Source: a virus
Direction: 5' to 3' (one strand)
IMG/VR virus record: IMGVR_UViG_3300021356_000157
Location: 1-24,654 of that record
DNA: 24,654 nucleotides
The notes below the pieces were generated by a model, which saw only the letters and a list, made by a program, of their open reading frames with translations, did not search any database and was not told the origin of the DNA. The translations under genes and the position numbers were made by a program. How positions within the stretch are numbered: position 1 is the stretch's first letter; each line of letters begins with the position of its first letter. Shown here one piece after another: positions 5,517-12,018 of this stretch.

Positions 5517-5538
5517 AAGTGTTAGTAAAATGACACTT
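5517..5538. other. Structured element D: 8-bp stem, 6-base loop
   Basis: AAGTGTTA (5517-5524) pairs with TGACACTT (5531-5538), with one wobble, around the loop GTAAAA. It lies between elements C and E in the same non-coding stretch. Confidence 0.6.
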
Positions 5539-5546
5539 ATACGTGG

Positions 5547-5614
5547 AGTGAAGCCGTAGTAGTAGGAGTAATACTTTCCCCTGTTGTATGTACCACCGAA
5601 ACTACGGCTTTGCT
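5547..5614 (+). other. Structured element E just upstream of the operon ribosome site
   Basis: AAGCCGTAGT (5551-5560) pairs perfectly with ACTACGGCTT (5601-5610). AGTG and TGCT extend the stem by four more pairs (two wobble), and GTAATAC pairs with GTATGTAC in the loop apart from one bulged base. The stem ends at 5614, two bases before ATGAAAGGATAG (5616-5627) and five bases before the AAAGGA ribosome site. It could control access to the first gene of the operon. Confidence 0.65.
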
Positions 5615-5615
5615 A

Positions 5616-5627
5616 ATGAAAGGATAG
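5616..5627 (+). other. Three-codon mini-ORF (Met-Lys-Gly-stop) leader
   Basis: ATGAAAGGATAG stands two bases before the start of the zinc-ribbon gene at 5630. It matches the leaders at 3981 (ATGAAAGGATAA) and 4786 (ATGAAAGGCAGGTGA). The AAAGGA in it is also the ribosome site for ATG 5630, with 5-base spacing. Whether the mini-ORF is translated is not known. Confidence 0.4.
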
Positions 5628-5629
5628 AT

Positions 5630-5785
5630 ATGGTATGTGATAATTGTAGGCAAGGTACTTATACCAAGCTAGCAATACATAGCAATGTTAAGAGTAGTGT
5701 GCATATTATTGTGCAGTGCTTTGAGTGTGGCTATCAAACTATAAAGAAAGAGAATAGTAAAAGAAGATTGGAGAATATTGTATGA
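5630..5785 (+). CDS. 51-residue zinc-ribbon miniprotein
   Basis: A 51-residue protein with C3, C6 (CDNC) and C30, C33 (CFEC) forming one zinc ribbon, then a basic tail (KKENSKRR). I chose ATG 5630 rather than ATG 5588 in the same frame, because the longer form would start inside the loop of hairpin E without a ribosome site. AAAGGA lies 5 bases before 5630. It opens the plus-strand operon and overlaps the next gene by 4 bases (ATGA). A nucleic-acid or polymerase-binding adaptor is a reasonable guess. Confidence 0.78.
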   Translation: MVCDNCRQGTYTKLAIHSNVKSSVHIIVQCFECGYQTIKKENSKRRLENIV

Positions 5786-6009
5786 AAGAACCATACGAGA
5801 TGATAAGTACAAGTAACGAAGATACTAATGTACTTACAATAGACTTCACTTTCACTAGTGAAGTAGATAAGGAAAGTGCAGTAGCTTGTATAGACAAGCT
5901 GGTATCAATGCTAGATGATAGTACTGATGCTACTGCAAAAGAACTGCTTGACCATAAGCCTACTTTCTTTGTAACTAGCAGATGGAATGCTATAGAAGAG
6001 AGTGAATAA
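5782..6009 (+). CDS. Hypothetical 75-residue acidic protein
   Basis: A 75-residue acidic protein with a beta-rich start (NVLTIDFTFTSEV), a helix (KESAVACIDKLVSMLDDS) and an aromatic C-terminal part (TFFVTSRWNAIEE). No domain is recognised. It is coupled on both sides: ATGA with the ribbon gene before it and TAATG with the 41-residue gene after it. It is in the early operon, role unknown. Confidence 0.75.
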   Translation: MKEPYEMISTSNEDTNVLTIDFTFTSEVDKESAVACIDKLVSMLDDSTDATAKELLDHKPTFFVTSRWNAIEESE

Positions 6010-6134
6010 TGGCTATTAAAGACCACATTGGACACGAAGTAGAAGTTGTTACTTATGGTAATGGTATCAATGGAAACGCAAGTGTTGAGTGTAATGATTG
6101 TTATGAAGTTATTTCATACGAGGAGGAAGAATAA
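6009..6134 (+). CDS. 41-residue miniprotein with one CxxC
   Basis: A 41-residue acidic protein. The N-terminal part (HIGHEVEVVTYGNGINGNASVEC) looks like a small beta sheet and carries one CNDC pair, followed by a polyglutamate end. A single CxxC cannot make a four-Cys ribbon alone, so it may dimerise around zinc or use the histidines (H6, H9). TAATG coupling occurs at both ends, and the encoded GAGGAGGAAGAA supplies the ribosome site for the next gene. Confidence 0.65.
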   Translation: MAIKDHIGHEVEVVTYGNGINGNASVECNDCYEVISYEEEE

Positions 6135-6274
6135 TGGAAGAAGTAGAAATCATACAGCAACTATGGGAGTGCTTACGCAGAGGATATACCTATCGTGAGG
6201 CACAACTTCATATGAAAGCGTATGGCGAAGGAAAGAATACAGTTAAGAAAGTAGTAGTGATAGAAGATGCCTAG
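6134..6274 (+). CDS. Hypothetical 46-residue protein
   Basis: A 46-residue protein, mostly helical (EVEIIQQLWECLRRGYTYREAQLHM), with a basic-to-hydrophobic C-terminal strand (TVKKVVVIEDA). The RRGYTYREA stretch could be a degenerate helix-turn-helix. It is coupled by TAATG to the preceding gene and overlaps the next by 8 bases, and a good GAGGAGG site lies upstream. The function is unknown. Confidence 0.65.
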   Translation: MEEVEIIQQLWECLRRGYTYREAQLHMKAYGEGKNTVKKVVVIEDA

Positions 6275-6488
6275 TACAAAAGAGAGTGATATAGTATCTT
6301 ATTTTCATTGTAAAACTTGCTTACCTACCATACCAAAAGGTGTAGCACCTAAGGACTTTAGTAAGCAACAAGCAGGTTGGACTACTTATGGTATGCAAGT
6401 ATGGTGCAATCGTTGTGATAAGGAAATAATGGCTATTGACTTTGGTAAGGTTGCAGAACTATTAAACGAGGAGAAGAAAGATGAGTGA
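6267..6488 (+). CDS. 73-residue zinc-ribbon protein
   Basis: A 73-residue protein with C15, C18 (CKTC) and C47, C50 (CNRC) in a ribbon with a 28-residue insert rich in Lys, Gln and Gly. An acidic helix follows (KVAELLNEEKKDE). The pattern, with WTTYGMQVWCNRCD before the second pair, resembles small zinc-ribbon proteins found in many phages. It starts 8 bases before the end of the preceding gene and overlaps the next by 8 bases. The binding partner is unknown. Confidence 0.78.
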   Translation: MPSTKESDIVSYFHCKTCLPTIPKGVAPKDFSKQQAGWTTYGMQVWCNRCDKEIMAIDFGKVAELLNEEKKDE

Positions 6489-6837
6489 GTATATAGAACC
6501 TAACGATTGGGTTGTAGTAGAAAACCCTATAAAACATAGAGAGATAAGTGTTCTCGCCTCTATAAAATTTAGAGAACAACAAAGCAAAGCAGATGGTGTC
6601 TTCTTTATAGATACATTACTAGACACAGGAATAACTAATGACCTATGGATATGTGATTTCTGTAATGCACAGATACCAGTACAAGATGATGAAGGGAAAC
6701 CTTTGTCAGTAATAATATGGAATAACAGTAGAGCCTTATGTGAAAAGTGCTTAACAGACTTTAAGGGTAAGTATTCTACTGAACAAGACCAAACCTACAA
6801 CTGCGAGTGTGGTTGTAGTAGAGAGGATAAAAAATGA
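6481..6837 (+). CDS. 118-residue Cys-rich protein, one ribbon plus a CxCxC tail
   Basis: A 118-residue protein with a zinc ribbon formed by C58, C61 (CDFC) and C87, C90 (CEKC), then a C-terminal CECGC cluster (C108, C110, C112). The N-terminal 50 residues are helical without Cys. The tail cluster could bind a second metal, but three Cys alone would be incomplete. It overlaps the genes on both sides (8 bases and ATGA). It is the fourth zinc-ribbon gene in a 2-kb early stretch. Confidence 0.78.
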   Translation: MSEYIEPNDWVVVENPIKHREISVLASIKFREQQSKADGVFFIDTLLDTGITNDLWICDFCNAQIPVQDDEGKPLSVIIWNNSRALCEKCLTDFKGKYSTEQDQTYNCECGCSREDKK

Positions 6838-7541
6838 GTGATAAATTCGAGATGCCTAGTGAAGATAAGTATAACGAATTTGCTGAACAAATGGTAGAGA
6901 AGATAGAGAACGCAGAAAGATTAGGACTAAAAGATTTTTCTAAACTTACTGCACTAACTCAATTGGAAATGCAAGGCATAGGAATGTTCTATCCTGCTGA
7001 AGTAGATGAAGATGGTAATACCAAACCTAGTAGAAGGAACGGCAAGTATCATATTGCATCTAGCGATACCATAGAAACTATGAAGTGGGTAGAGAAACAC
7101 CTATGGCAAAATCGTATGAAAGACTTTGCTACTGGGGTTATGCTATTCGCATCTAATATGATAGCAGAAATGTCTGAAGGCGAACATAATGAGGTGCTTA
7201 TGCAAAGCAAGCAACTATTCAAAGCTGAGTTTCCTAACGATAAGGAACCATCAGACTTTATGTTAGCTTCGTATGTCATACAACTAGTACTAGAAATGAT
7301 ACTAGAAAATGAGAAAGCATTTGGAAAGATGTACAAACAAGTAACTACTGTACACGAAGAACCAGAGCTAATAACCATAGGTGATATTAGAACTGTTAGT
7401 GCAATAGTACAAGGTGGTTATACAAGCGACACTGTTACTAAGGAAGAGGCTATAGAAAGCCTACAGAAAACAGTAACAGACAAGGATATAGAAAAGTTCT
7501 TGAAAGAAGTAACCGAGAACGAAGAAAGTGAGGAGGAATAA
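6834..7541 (+). CDS. Hypothetical protein in the MoxR-VWA operon, 235 residues
   Basis: A 235-residue acidic, mainly helical protein ending in a Glu-rich tail (VTENEESEEE). No catalytic motif, membrane segment or Cys cluster is seen. The middle region (SDTIETMKWVEKHLWQNRMK, then a long FMLASYVIQLVLEMILENEK helix) suggests a helical bundle. It is coupled by ATGA to the preceding gene and by TAATG to the next, and it lies two genes before the AAA+ ATPase, so it may be an adaptor or substrate of the MoxR-VWA pair. That is inference from order only. Confidence 0.85.
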   Translation: MSDKFEMPSEDKYNEFAEQMVEKIENAERLGLKDFSKLTALTQLEMQGIGMFYPAEVDEDGNTKPSRRNGKYHIASSDTIETMKWVEKHLWQNRMKDFATGVMLFASNMIAEMSEGEHNEVLMQSKQLFKAEFPNDKEPSDFMLASYVIQLVLEMILENEKAFGKMYKQVTTVHEEPELITIGDIRTVSAIVQGGYTSDTVTKEEAIESLQKTVTDKDIEKFLKEVTENEESEEE

Positions 7542-7996
7542 TGGCTAAGGATACTGTACGAGTAACACAACATATAGCTATTACTAAGTCTATTCTTGAG
7601 TATCTTAATACACTTGCTATTAAGAACAAATACAATAGACAGTTAGCAGAGTGGGTATTTGCTGCTAACCCTATGGGAGAACTAGATTGCATTGACGCTA
7701 GGTTTCCTATATTTCTAAAGATGTCAATGCCTCATTACCATAAGGAAGGTGTGCCTACAGATATGCACTATCGTACCATATGGGAAGTGGTGCTGATGAA
7801 AGACAATGAAGGTTCCCATACAGTTATTGTAGATATACCTAAGGAAGCATTTGATATGCTACCAGAAGTACCTGCAGTACAAAACATAACTGATGATGTT
7901 ATGGAAGTATGGAACAATGTACAAGCAGAAGAGCTAACTACAAACTTTATACAAGATGTAGAAAAGATGTTAGCTGATAATAGAGAGGAAGAATAA
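7541..7996 (+). CDS. Hypothetical 151-residue protein upstream of the MoxR gene
   Basis: A 151-residue protein with a helical start (ITKSILEYLNTLAIKNKYNRQLAEWVF), a beta-rich middle (MHYRTIWEVVLMKDNEGSHTVIVDI) and an acidic helical end. No domain is recognised. It is coupled by TAATG to the preceding gene, and its stop is one base before the ATPase start. Close linkage with the ATPase suggests a shared function, but the sequence gives no direct clue. Confidence 0.82.
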   Translation: MAKDTVRVTQHIAITKSILEYLNTLAIKNKYNRQLAEWVFAANPMGELDCIDARFPIFLKMSMPHYHKEGVPTDMHYRTIWEVVLMKDNEGSHTVIVDIPKEAFDMLPEVPAVQNITDDVMEVWNNVQAEELTTNFIQDVEKMLADNREEE

Positions 7997-7997
7997 T

Positions 7998-8684
7998 ATG
8001 AAAGAAGGACACATTTGGAAATTACTTGCAGAAGTAATTCCTTATACACCAAGAATATTGTTGTTCGGTATACCTGGTACAGGTAAAACCTTTCAAGCAA
8101 ATACTCTTGGACTAAAAGAAAATCAAGAAGTGTATAACATTACACTTACACACGATAGTACGGCAGCAGAACTTATGGGTCACTATGTAGCAACTGACAA
8201 TGGTGGCTTTGAGTGGCTTGATGGCGTAGGTGTTCGTGCTTGGAAAGAAGGTGCAAGACTAGTCATTAACGAGATAGACCACGCTGGTGTAGATGTTATG
8301 ACTTTCTTACACGCTTTGCTAGATGACCCTAAGTTTGCGAAGTTCACACTACCAAACAAGGACAAGGAAACTGTTAGACCTAAGGAAGGGTTCCAAGTTG
8401 TAGCAACTATGAACGGAGTTCCTGCTGACTTACCTGATGCACTTAGAGATAGGTTCCCAGTTAATCTAGCCATTAACGAAGTACACCCATCTGCGTTGGA
8501 AAGTCTGCCTAAGAAATTACAGTCAGTATATCAAGACTATAACGAAGGCAACTTCTCAGTTCGTAAGTGGTCTGCATTTGCAGAACTACTAGACAAAGGT
8601 TGTGAGTTATCTACTGCTGCTAGTGTAGTATTCACTGATAACTGTGCTGATATTATTGATGCACTAACAGATAGTGATGAATAA
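7998..8684 (+). CDS. MoxR-type AAA+ ATPase
   Basis: A 228-residue single AAA+ module. Walker A is GIPGTGKT at 24-31 and Walker B RLVINEID at 87-94. The sensor-1 Asn is in VVATMNG (about 135-140), and the arginine-finger region is DALRDRF (about 148-153). The HDSTAAELMGHY segment and the DLPDALRDRF block are typical of the MoxR/CobS/CbbQ group, which remodels partner proteins together with a VWA-domain protein. The next gene encodes exactly such a protein and overlaps this one by 8 bases. T4-like cyanophages carry a related cobS, but here chelatase function is unsupported because no cobalamin gene is present. Confidence 0.92.
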   Translation: MKEGHIWKLLAEVIPYTPRILLFGIPGTGKTFQANTLGLKENQEVYNITLTHDSTAAELMGHYVATDNGGFEWLDGVGVRAWKEGARLVINEIDHAGVDVMTFLHALLDDPKFAKFTLPNKDKETVRPKEGFQVVATMNGVPADLPDALRDRFPVNLAINEVHPSALESLPKKLQSVYQDYNEGNFSVRKWSAFAELLDKGCELSTAASVVFTDNCADIIDALTDSDE

Positions 8685-10389
8685 CTTATTTAGAAAAAGT
8701 GCTACAAATGTAGGTGGTTATGTTCCACCTACATTAGTAAATCTTTCTTTGCGTGGTGATAAGGTTAGAAAGTTTAGAGTTCGTAGAGGTACTAGCTTAG
8801 TACCTACTAGCAGAAACGAATTGATACTTCCTTATTACCAATGTGCTAATGAATACAACGAACAGGTATTGCTTAATACTGCAATAACAAAGATGAAGTT
8901 GTTTAGAGATATGAAGTTTCGTACTAAGGAACTAGACATATTACACATAGCACAGTTCTTATTTGCTAACAAGTATCATAGAGAAAGTGCTAAGAGAAGA
9001 GCTAATAAGATAGCAAAGTCATTGGGTTATAGAGACTACTGGGAGTATGACAAATACTTAACCGATGTAGAAGGAGTAAGAGAACTAACTAAAAACGAAA
9101 GAAAGTTTATGTCTCTTATGTACAACACATTAGGTATGATGAGGCAAGAACAATCAGACTTGATAGCCAAAGAGGTAATTAAGAAAATACTTGCTGATGA
9201 AAGCATATTAGAAGTATATAAGTATTATGTTAAGAAAACTGCTTTTGCAGGACAAGCTAGACTTATAGACTACGAAGATGCTAAGTCATACATTAAGTCA
9301 ATACTAGAAATGAGATACCCTGTAGGTAGTAAGGTACCTACTATGATAGTAGACCAAGATTGTTCTAGAGTATATAACATACTGAACTCATTGTTCTTTG
9401 GTATTTACGAAGCACAGTCTTACATTACTTGGACAAGTTTTCGTGGTTCTATGTATTACGATAGAGATGAAAACCATTGGCGTCATAGGAAAATAACTAC
9501 TTCTTCTATTAGAAGAAGAGTTAATAAACTAGTAAGAATGCTTTCTAATCCATTTGAAGCAGTAAGAAGTAGTATGCGATTAACAAAGATGCTTACTTCT
9601 GAAGGCACTATTAAACTAGATGGCGAGGAATACCTAGCACAACTAGAAGAAATGGATAGTATTGCTGAGGACTTTGATGGTATTACATTACCAGAAGGAA
9701 TTGATGATGAACTTGCTAAACAAATTATGGACGATAGTGAGCAACAATATGAAAGACACTTCATTAATTACTGGAGTGGCGACACTTCTGGTATGCACGG
9801 AGTAGCTAAGATATTCAAATTCACACCTACTAATACTATACACAAAGCAGTTAGAGAAATTGCTAAGCGTAATAGTGATAGAGGTGTTGTTCCTAAACAT
9901 ATGCATCGTATGACTACTGACAAGAAAGTCTTTGCAAATAAGACTACAGTAGCAGGTGGCTCAATGATGATAGATTGTAGTGGCTCTATGGCTTTTTATG
10001 AGGAAGACATACGAGAAATTATTGACTATCTACCTGCATCTAACATAGCTGGCTATGTAGGATACAACAGTAAGATAGATGGCTACGATGGTATGATAAA
10101 GATTATCGCTAAAGATGGTCGTATTGATACTCACGCTATACGAGACCTAGAAGAGTATGGTGCTAACTCAGTAGATTTAGATGGTCTAAAGTGGCTAGCA
10201 CAACAACCAGAACCTCGTATATGGGTAAGCGACCAACAAGTAGTAGGTGTAAATGAAAGTGGTACTGCAATAAATCTAAGCAAAGAAAAGAGAGATGAGA
10301 TTGCTAGGTTTATGAGAAGACATAACATAATACCTATTCGTGTAGTAGAACAAGTAAAGAAATTATCCAAACAATTAGGTACTAAGTAA
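8677..10389 (+). CDS. VWA-domain protein, probable partner of the MoxR ATPase
   Basis: A 570-residue protein. The C-terminal third is a von Willebrand A fold with a MIDAS metal site: MMIDCSGSM gives DxSxS at D433, S435, S437, and WVSDQQ at about 516-521 supplies the later Asp. The N-terminal 400 residues are helical and basic, with no other motif, and an acidic stretch (about 315-360) precedes the VWA part. CoxE, CobT and related VWA proteins act with MoxR ATPases to load metals or remodel complexes. I chose ATG 8677 over the adjacent GTG 8674. It ends the early operon. The size and N-terminal region do not match a family I can name. Confidence 0.85.
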   Translation: MNNLFRKSATNVGGYVPPTLVNLSLRGDKVRKFRVRRGTSLVPTSRNELILPYYQCANEYNEQVLLNTAITKMKLFRDMKFRTKELDILHIAQFLFANKYHRESAKRRANKIAKSLGYRDYWEYDKYLTDVEGVRELTKNERKFMSLMYNTLGMMRQEQSDLIAKEVIKKILADESILEVYKYYVKKTAFAGQARLIDYEDAKSYIKSILEMRYPVGSKVPTMIVDQDCSRVYNILNSLFFGIYEAQSYITWTSFRGSMYYDRDENHWRHRKITTSSIRRRVNKLVRMLSNPFEAVRSSMRLTKMLTSEGTIKLDGEEYLAQLEEMDSIAEDFDGITLPEGIDDELAKQIMDDSEQQYERHFINYWSGDTSGMHGVAKIFKFTPTNTIHKAVREIAKRNSDRGVVPKHMHRMTTDKKVFANKTTVAGGSMMIDCSGSMAFYEEDIREIIDYLPASNIAGYVGYNSKIDGYDGMIKIIAKDGRIDTHAIRDLEEYGANSVDLDGLKWLAQQPEPRIWVSDQQVVGVNESGTAINLSKEKRDEIARFMRRHNIIPIRVVEQVKKLSKQLGTK

Positions 10390-10397
10390 GTATCTCG

Positions 10398-10434
10398 TAG
10401 CCTAAGTAGTTAGTCTCTATTCCTGCTTAGGCTA
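10398..10434 (+). other. 12-bp hairpin after the VWA gene
   Basis: TAGCCTAAGTAG (10398-10409) pairs with CTGCTTAGGCTA (10423-10434) over 12 positions with one wobble and a 13-base loop. There is no T-run, so it is not a terminator by itself. It may protect the 3' end of the operon mRNA or be a processing site. Confidence 0.6.
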
Positions 10435-10449
10435 TAGGATATTTATTAT

Positions 10450-10504
10450 GAAGGTGGTAGGGGTTTGTCCTTTCGTTACCCTACTACCTTCCCCCCCTTT
10501 TTTT
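10450..10504 (+). terminator. Intrinsic terminator of the early operon
   Basis: GAAGGTGGTAGGG (10450-10462) pairs with CCCTACTACCTTC (10479-10491), 13 pairs with one wobble. Six C and then seven T (10498-10504) follow. The C tract between stem and T-run is unusual, but the overall layout is that of a rho-independent terminator. Confidence 0.72.
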
Positions 10505-10509
10505 ATTTA

Positions 10510-10560
10510 TTATGCATATGCATAAGCATTTTATTTTTTTTCTCTTATGCATATGCATAA
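10510..10560. promoter_or_regulatory. Two identical 16-bp palindromes, operator-like
   Basis: TTATGCATATGCATAA occurs twice (10510-10525 and 10545-10560), each a perfect palindrome. The centres are 35 bases apart, so they lie on nearly the same helix face at about 3.3 turns. A CATAAT that could act as a -10 overlaps the end of the second copy (10556-10561), though no -35 is evident. The next gene encodes a small HTH protein, which could bind here and regulate its own unit. Confidence 0.65.
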
Positions 10561-10580
10561 TCAATATTGTGTGCTAGCAT

Positions 10581-10835
10581 ATGAATATGAGTACGAACAT
10601 AGACATAAACAAATTGCTTGAAAAAGCACTAGAAAAGAACAGAGGTGGAGTTTCTGCTTGGTATGAAAGAGTACCTAAAGAAGCTGAGCCTTTCCTTAAT
10701 GGAATAAAAGATATGGTTGCAGAAGGTAAGCGACCTATACCTAGTAACATAGTTAGAATACTGAACGATGAGTTTGGTTTTGAAATCTCTAGAAGTAGAG
10801 TTTCAGTATGGTTACAGGGTTTAGCTAATGAATAA
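10581..10835 (+). CDS. Small helix-turn-helix protein
   Basis: An 84-residue protein (82 if the second ATG, 10587, is used). The C-terminal half reads as a helix-turn-helix (SNIVRILNDEFGFEISRSRVSVWLQG, about 56-81), with ISRSRVSVWL as the probable recognition helix. The N-terminal half is charged and helical. No clear ribosome site precedes either ATG; the transcript may be nearly leaderless. It begins a separate transcription unit just after two 16-bp palindromes and overlaps the phosphoesterase gene by 8 bases. Likely roles are autoregulator or early-late switch; a terminase small subunit is less likely because it is far from terL. Confidence 0.75.
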   Translation: MNMSTNIDINKLLEKALEKNRGGVSAWYERVPKEAEPFLNGIKDMVAEGKRPIPSNIVRILNDEFGFEISRSRVSVWLQGLANE

Positions 10836-11865
10836 AGAATTAGCAAAACTTTTAGCTGAAGCAGAAAGCGAACAGATAAAAGACCTTAAGCGTACTAATC
10901 AACGCTTGCTAAAGCAGATTGATAAGTTAAAAGATAAGAAAGCTGACTTAGTTGAAGCAGTATATACAGGTGCAAGAGATGGTATCTCAATGCTTGACAT
11001 ACCGAAAGTTAAAGCACCACCTAAAACAAAGGGAAAAGGAGAAGAAATATGTGTTCCCTTACTTAGTGATATACAGCTTGCAAAAAAAACACCTACTTAC
11101 AACAGTGAAATAGCTGAAGAAAGAGTTGTTAGATATGCAGAAAAGATAATTAAATTAGCACGCATACAGAGAGCAAGCCATACTATTAAGAAGTGTGCAG
11201 TTCTTTGTCTTGGCGATATCGTGGAGGGTGAACTCATATTCCCAGGACAAGCCCACGAAATTGACAGTTCCTTATATAAGCAAGTTACTGTTGATGGTCC
11301 ACGAATACTTTATAAATTCTTTAGTACATTACTAACAGACTTTGAAGAAGTAGAAGTCTATTGGGTAATAGGTAATCACGGTGCTTTAGGGGGTAGGTCA
11401 AGAAGAGACTACAACCCTGAAAGTAATGCTGACCGTATGTTAGGAAAAATATTAGAGACTATGTTTGCTAATGAAAAGCGAATTAAGTTTATAGTACCTG
11501 ACAAGACTTGGTACCTAGTAGCAGACTTAGGCAAGAAAGCAAAGTTTCTTTGCTTTCACGGAGATAACATTAGAGGCAGTATGGGATTACCTTTCTATGG
11601 ATACAATAAAAAAATCTTAGGTTGGAAATCTCTAGCAGCTAATAACTTAATGGAAGACTTTACTCACGCAGTATGTGGTCACTACCACACACCAACAAAC
11701 TTGTACATAAATGATACAAGAGTGTGGGTTAATGGTAGCACTGAGAGCCACAATGGTTATGCACTAGAACAGTTAGCTAGTATGGGTAGACCATCACAGC
11801 ACTGTCTATTTGTAAAACCTAACAAGGGGGTTACTGCTGAGTATTTAGTAAACCTAGAGGAGTAA
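10828..11865 (+). CDS. Calcineurin-like metallophosphoesterase
   Basis: A 345-residue protein. A basic coiled coil (about 10-45) and a Pro/Lys linker precede the metallophosphoesterase domain from about residue 75. The metal-binding motifs are in order: SDIQ (D81, Q83), GDIVEG (D130), GNHG (N183, H184), HGD (H244, D246) and GHYH (H285, H287). The first motif has Gln where most families have His (DxH). I recall the same change in other phage phosphoesterases. It may be a nuclease of the Mre11/SbcD kind or a phosphatase. Its position beside a ssDNA-binding-like gene favours DNA processing. Confidence 0.88.
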   Translation: MNKELAKLLAEAESEQIKDLKRTNQRLLKQIDKLKDKKADLVEAVYTGARDGISMLDIPKVKAPPKTKGKGEEICVPLLSDIQLAKKTPTYNSEIAEERVVRYAEKIIKLARIQRASHTIKKCAVLCLGDIVEGELIFPGQAHEIDSSLYKQVTVDGPRILYKFFSTLLTDFEEVEVYWVIGNHGALGGRSRRDYNPESNADRMLGKILETMFANEKRIKFIVPDKTWYLVADLGKKAKFLCFHGDNIRGSMGLPFYGYNKKILGWKSLAANNLMEDFTHAVCGHYHTPTNLYINDTRVWVNGSTESHNGYALEQLASMGRPSQHCLFVKPNKGVTAEYLVNLEE

Positions 11866-11866
11866 T

Positions 11867-11998
11867 ATGTCACACATATGTATGAGTTGTGGTAGTCCTT
11901 TATATGCACACAAGGGTTTTCTTAAATGTGTTAACCCTATGTGCAGGAAATATAAAGAGAAAATGTTCACATTAAATACTAACGAAGCTAGTATATAA
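11867..11998 (+). CDS. 43-residue zinc-ribbon miniprotein
   Basis: A 43-residue protein with C5, C8 (CMSC) and C21, C26 (CVNPMC) in ribbon order. A basic stretch follows (RKYKEK). It starts one base after the phosphoesterase stop, with GAGGAG just before. The CxxC...CxxxxC spacing is the same as in the 49-residue protein at 2269-2418, so the two may be distant relatives. The role is unknown. Confidence 0.75.
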   Translation: MSHICMSCGSPLYAHKGFLKCVNPMCRKYKEKMFTLNTNEASI

Positions 11999-12018
11999 GA
12001 TACAAGAAGGAGGCGTTA

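Noticed and set aside
5588-5629. Upstream ATG 5588 as start of the 5630 gene
   Set aside because: It lies inside the loop of hairpin E without a ribosome site, whereas AAAGGA is correctly spaced for ATG 5630.
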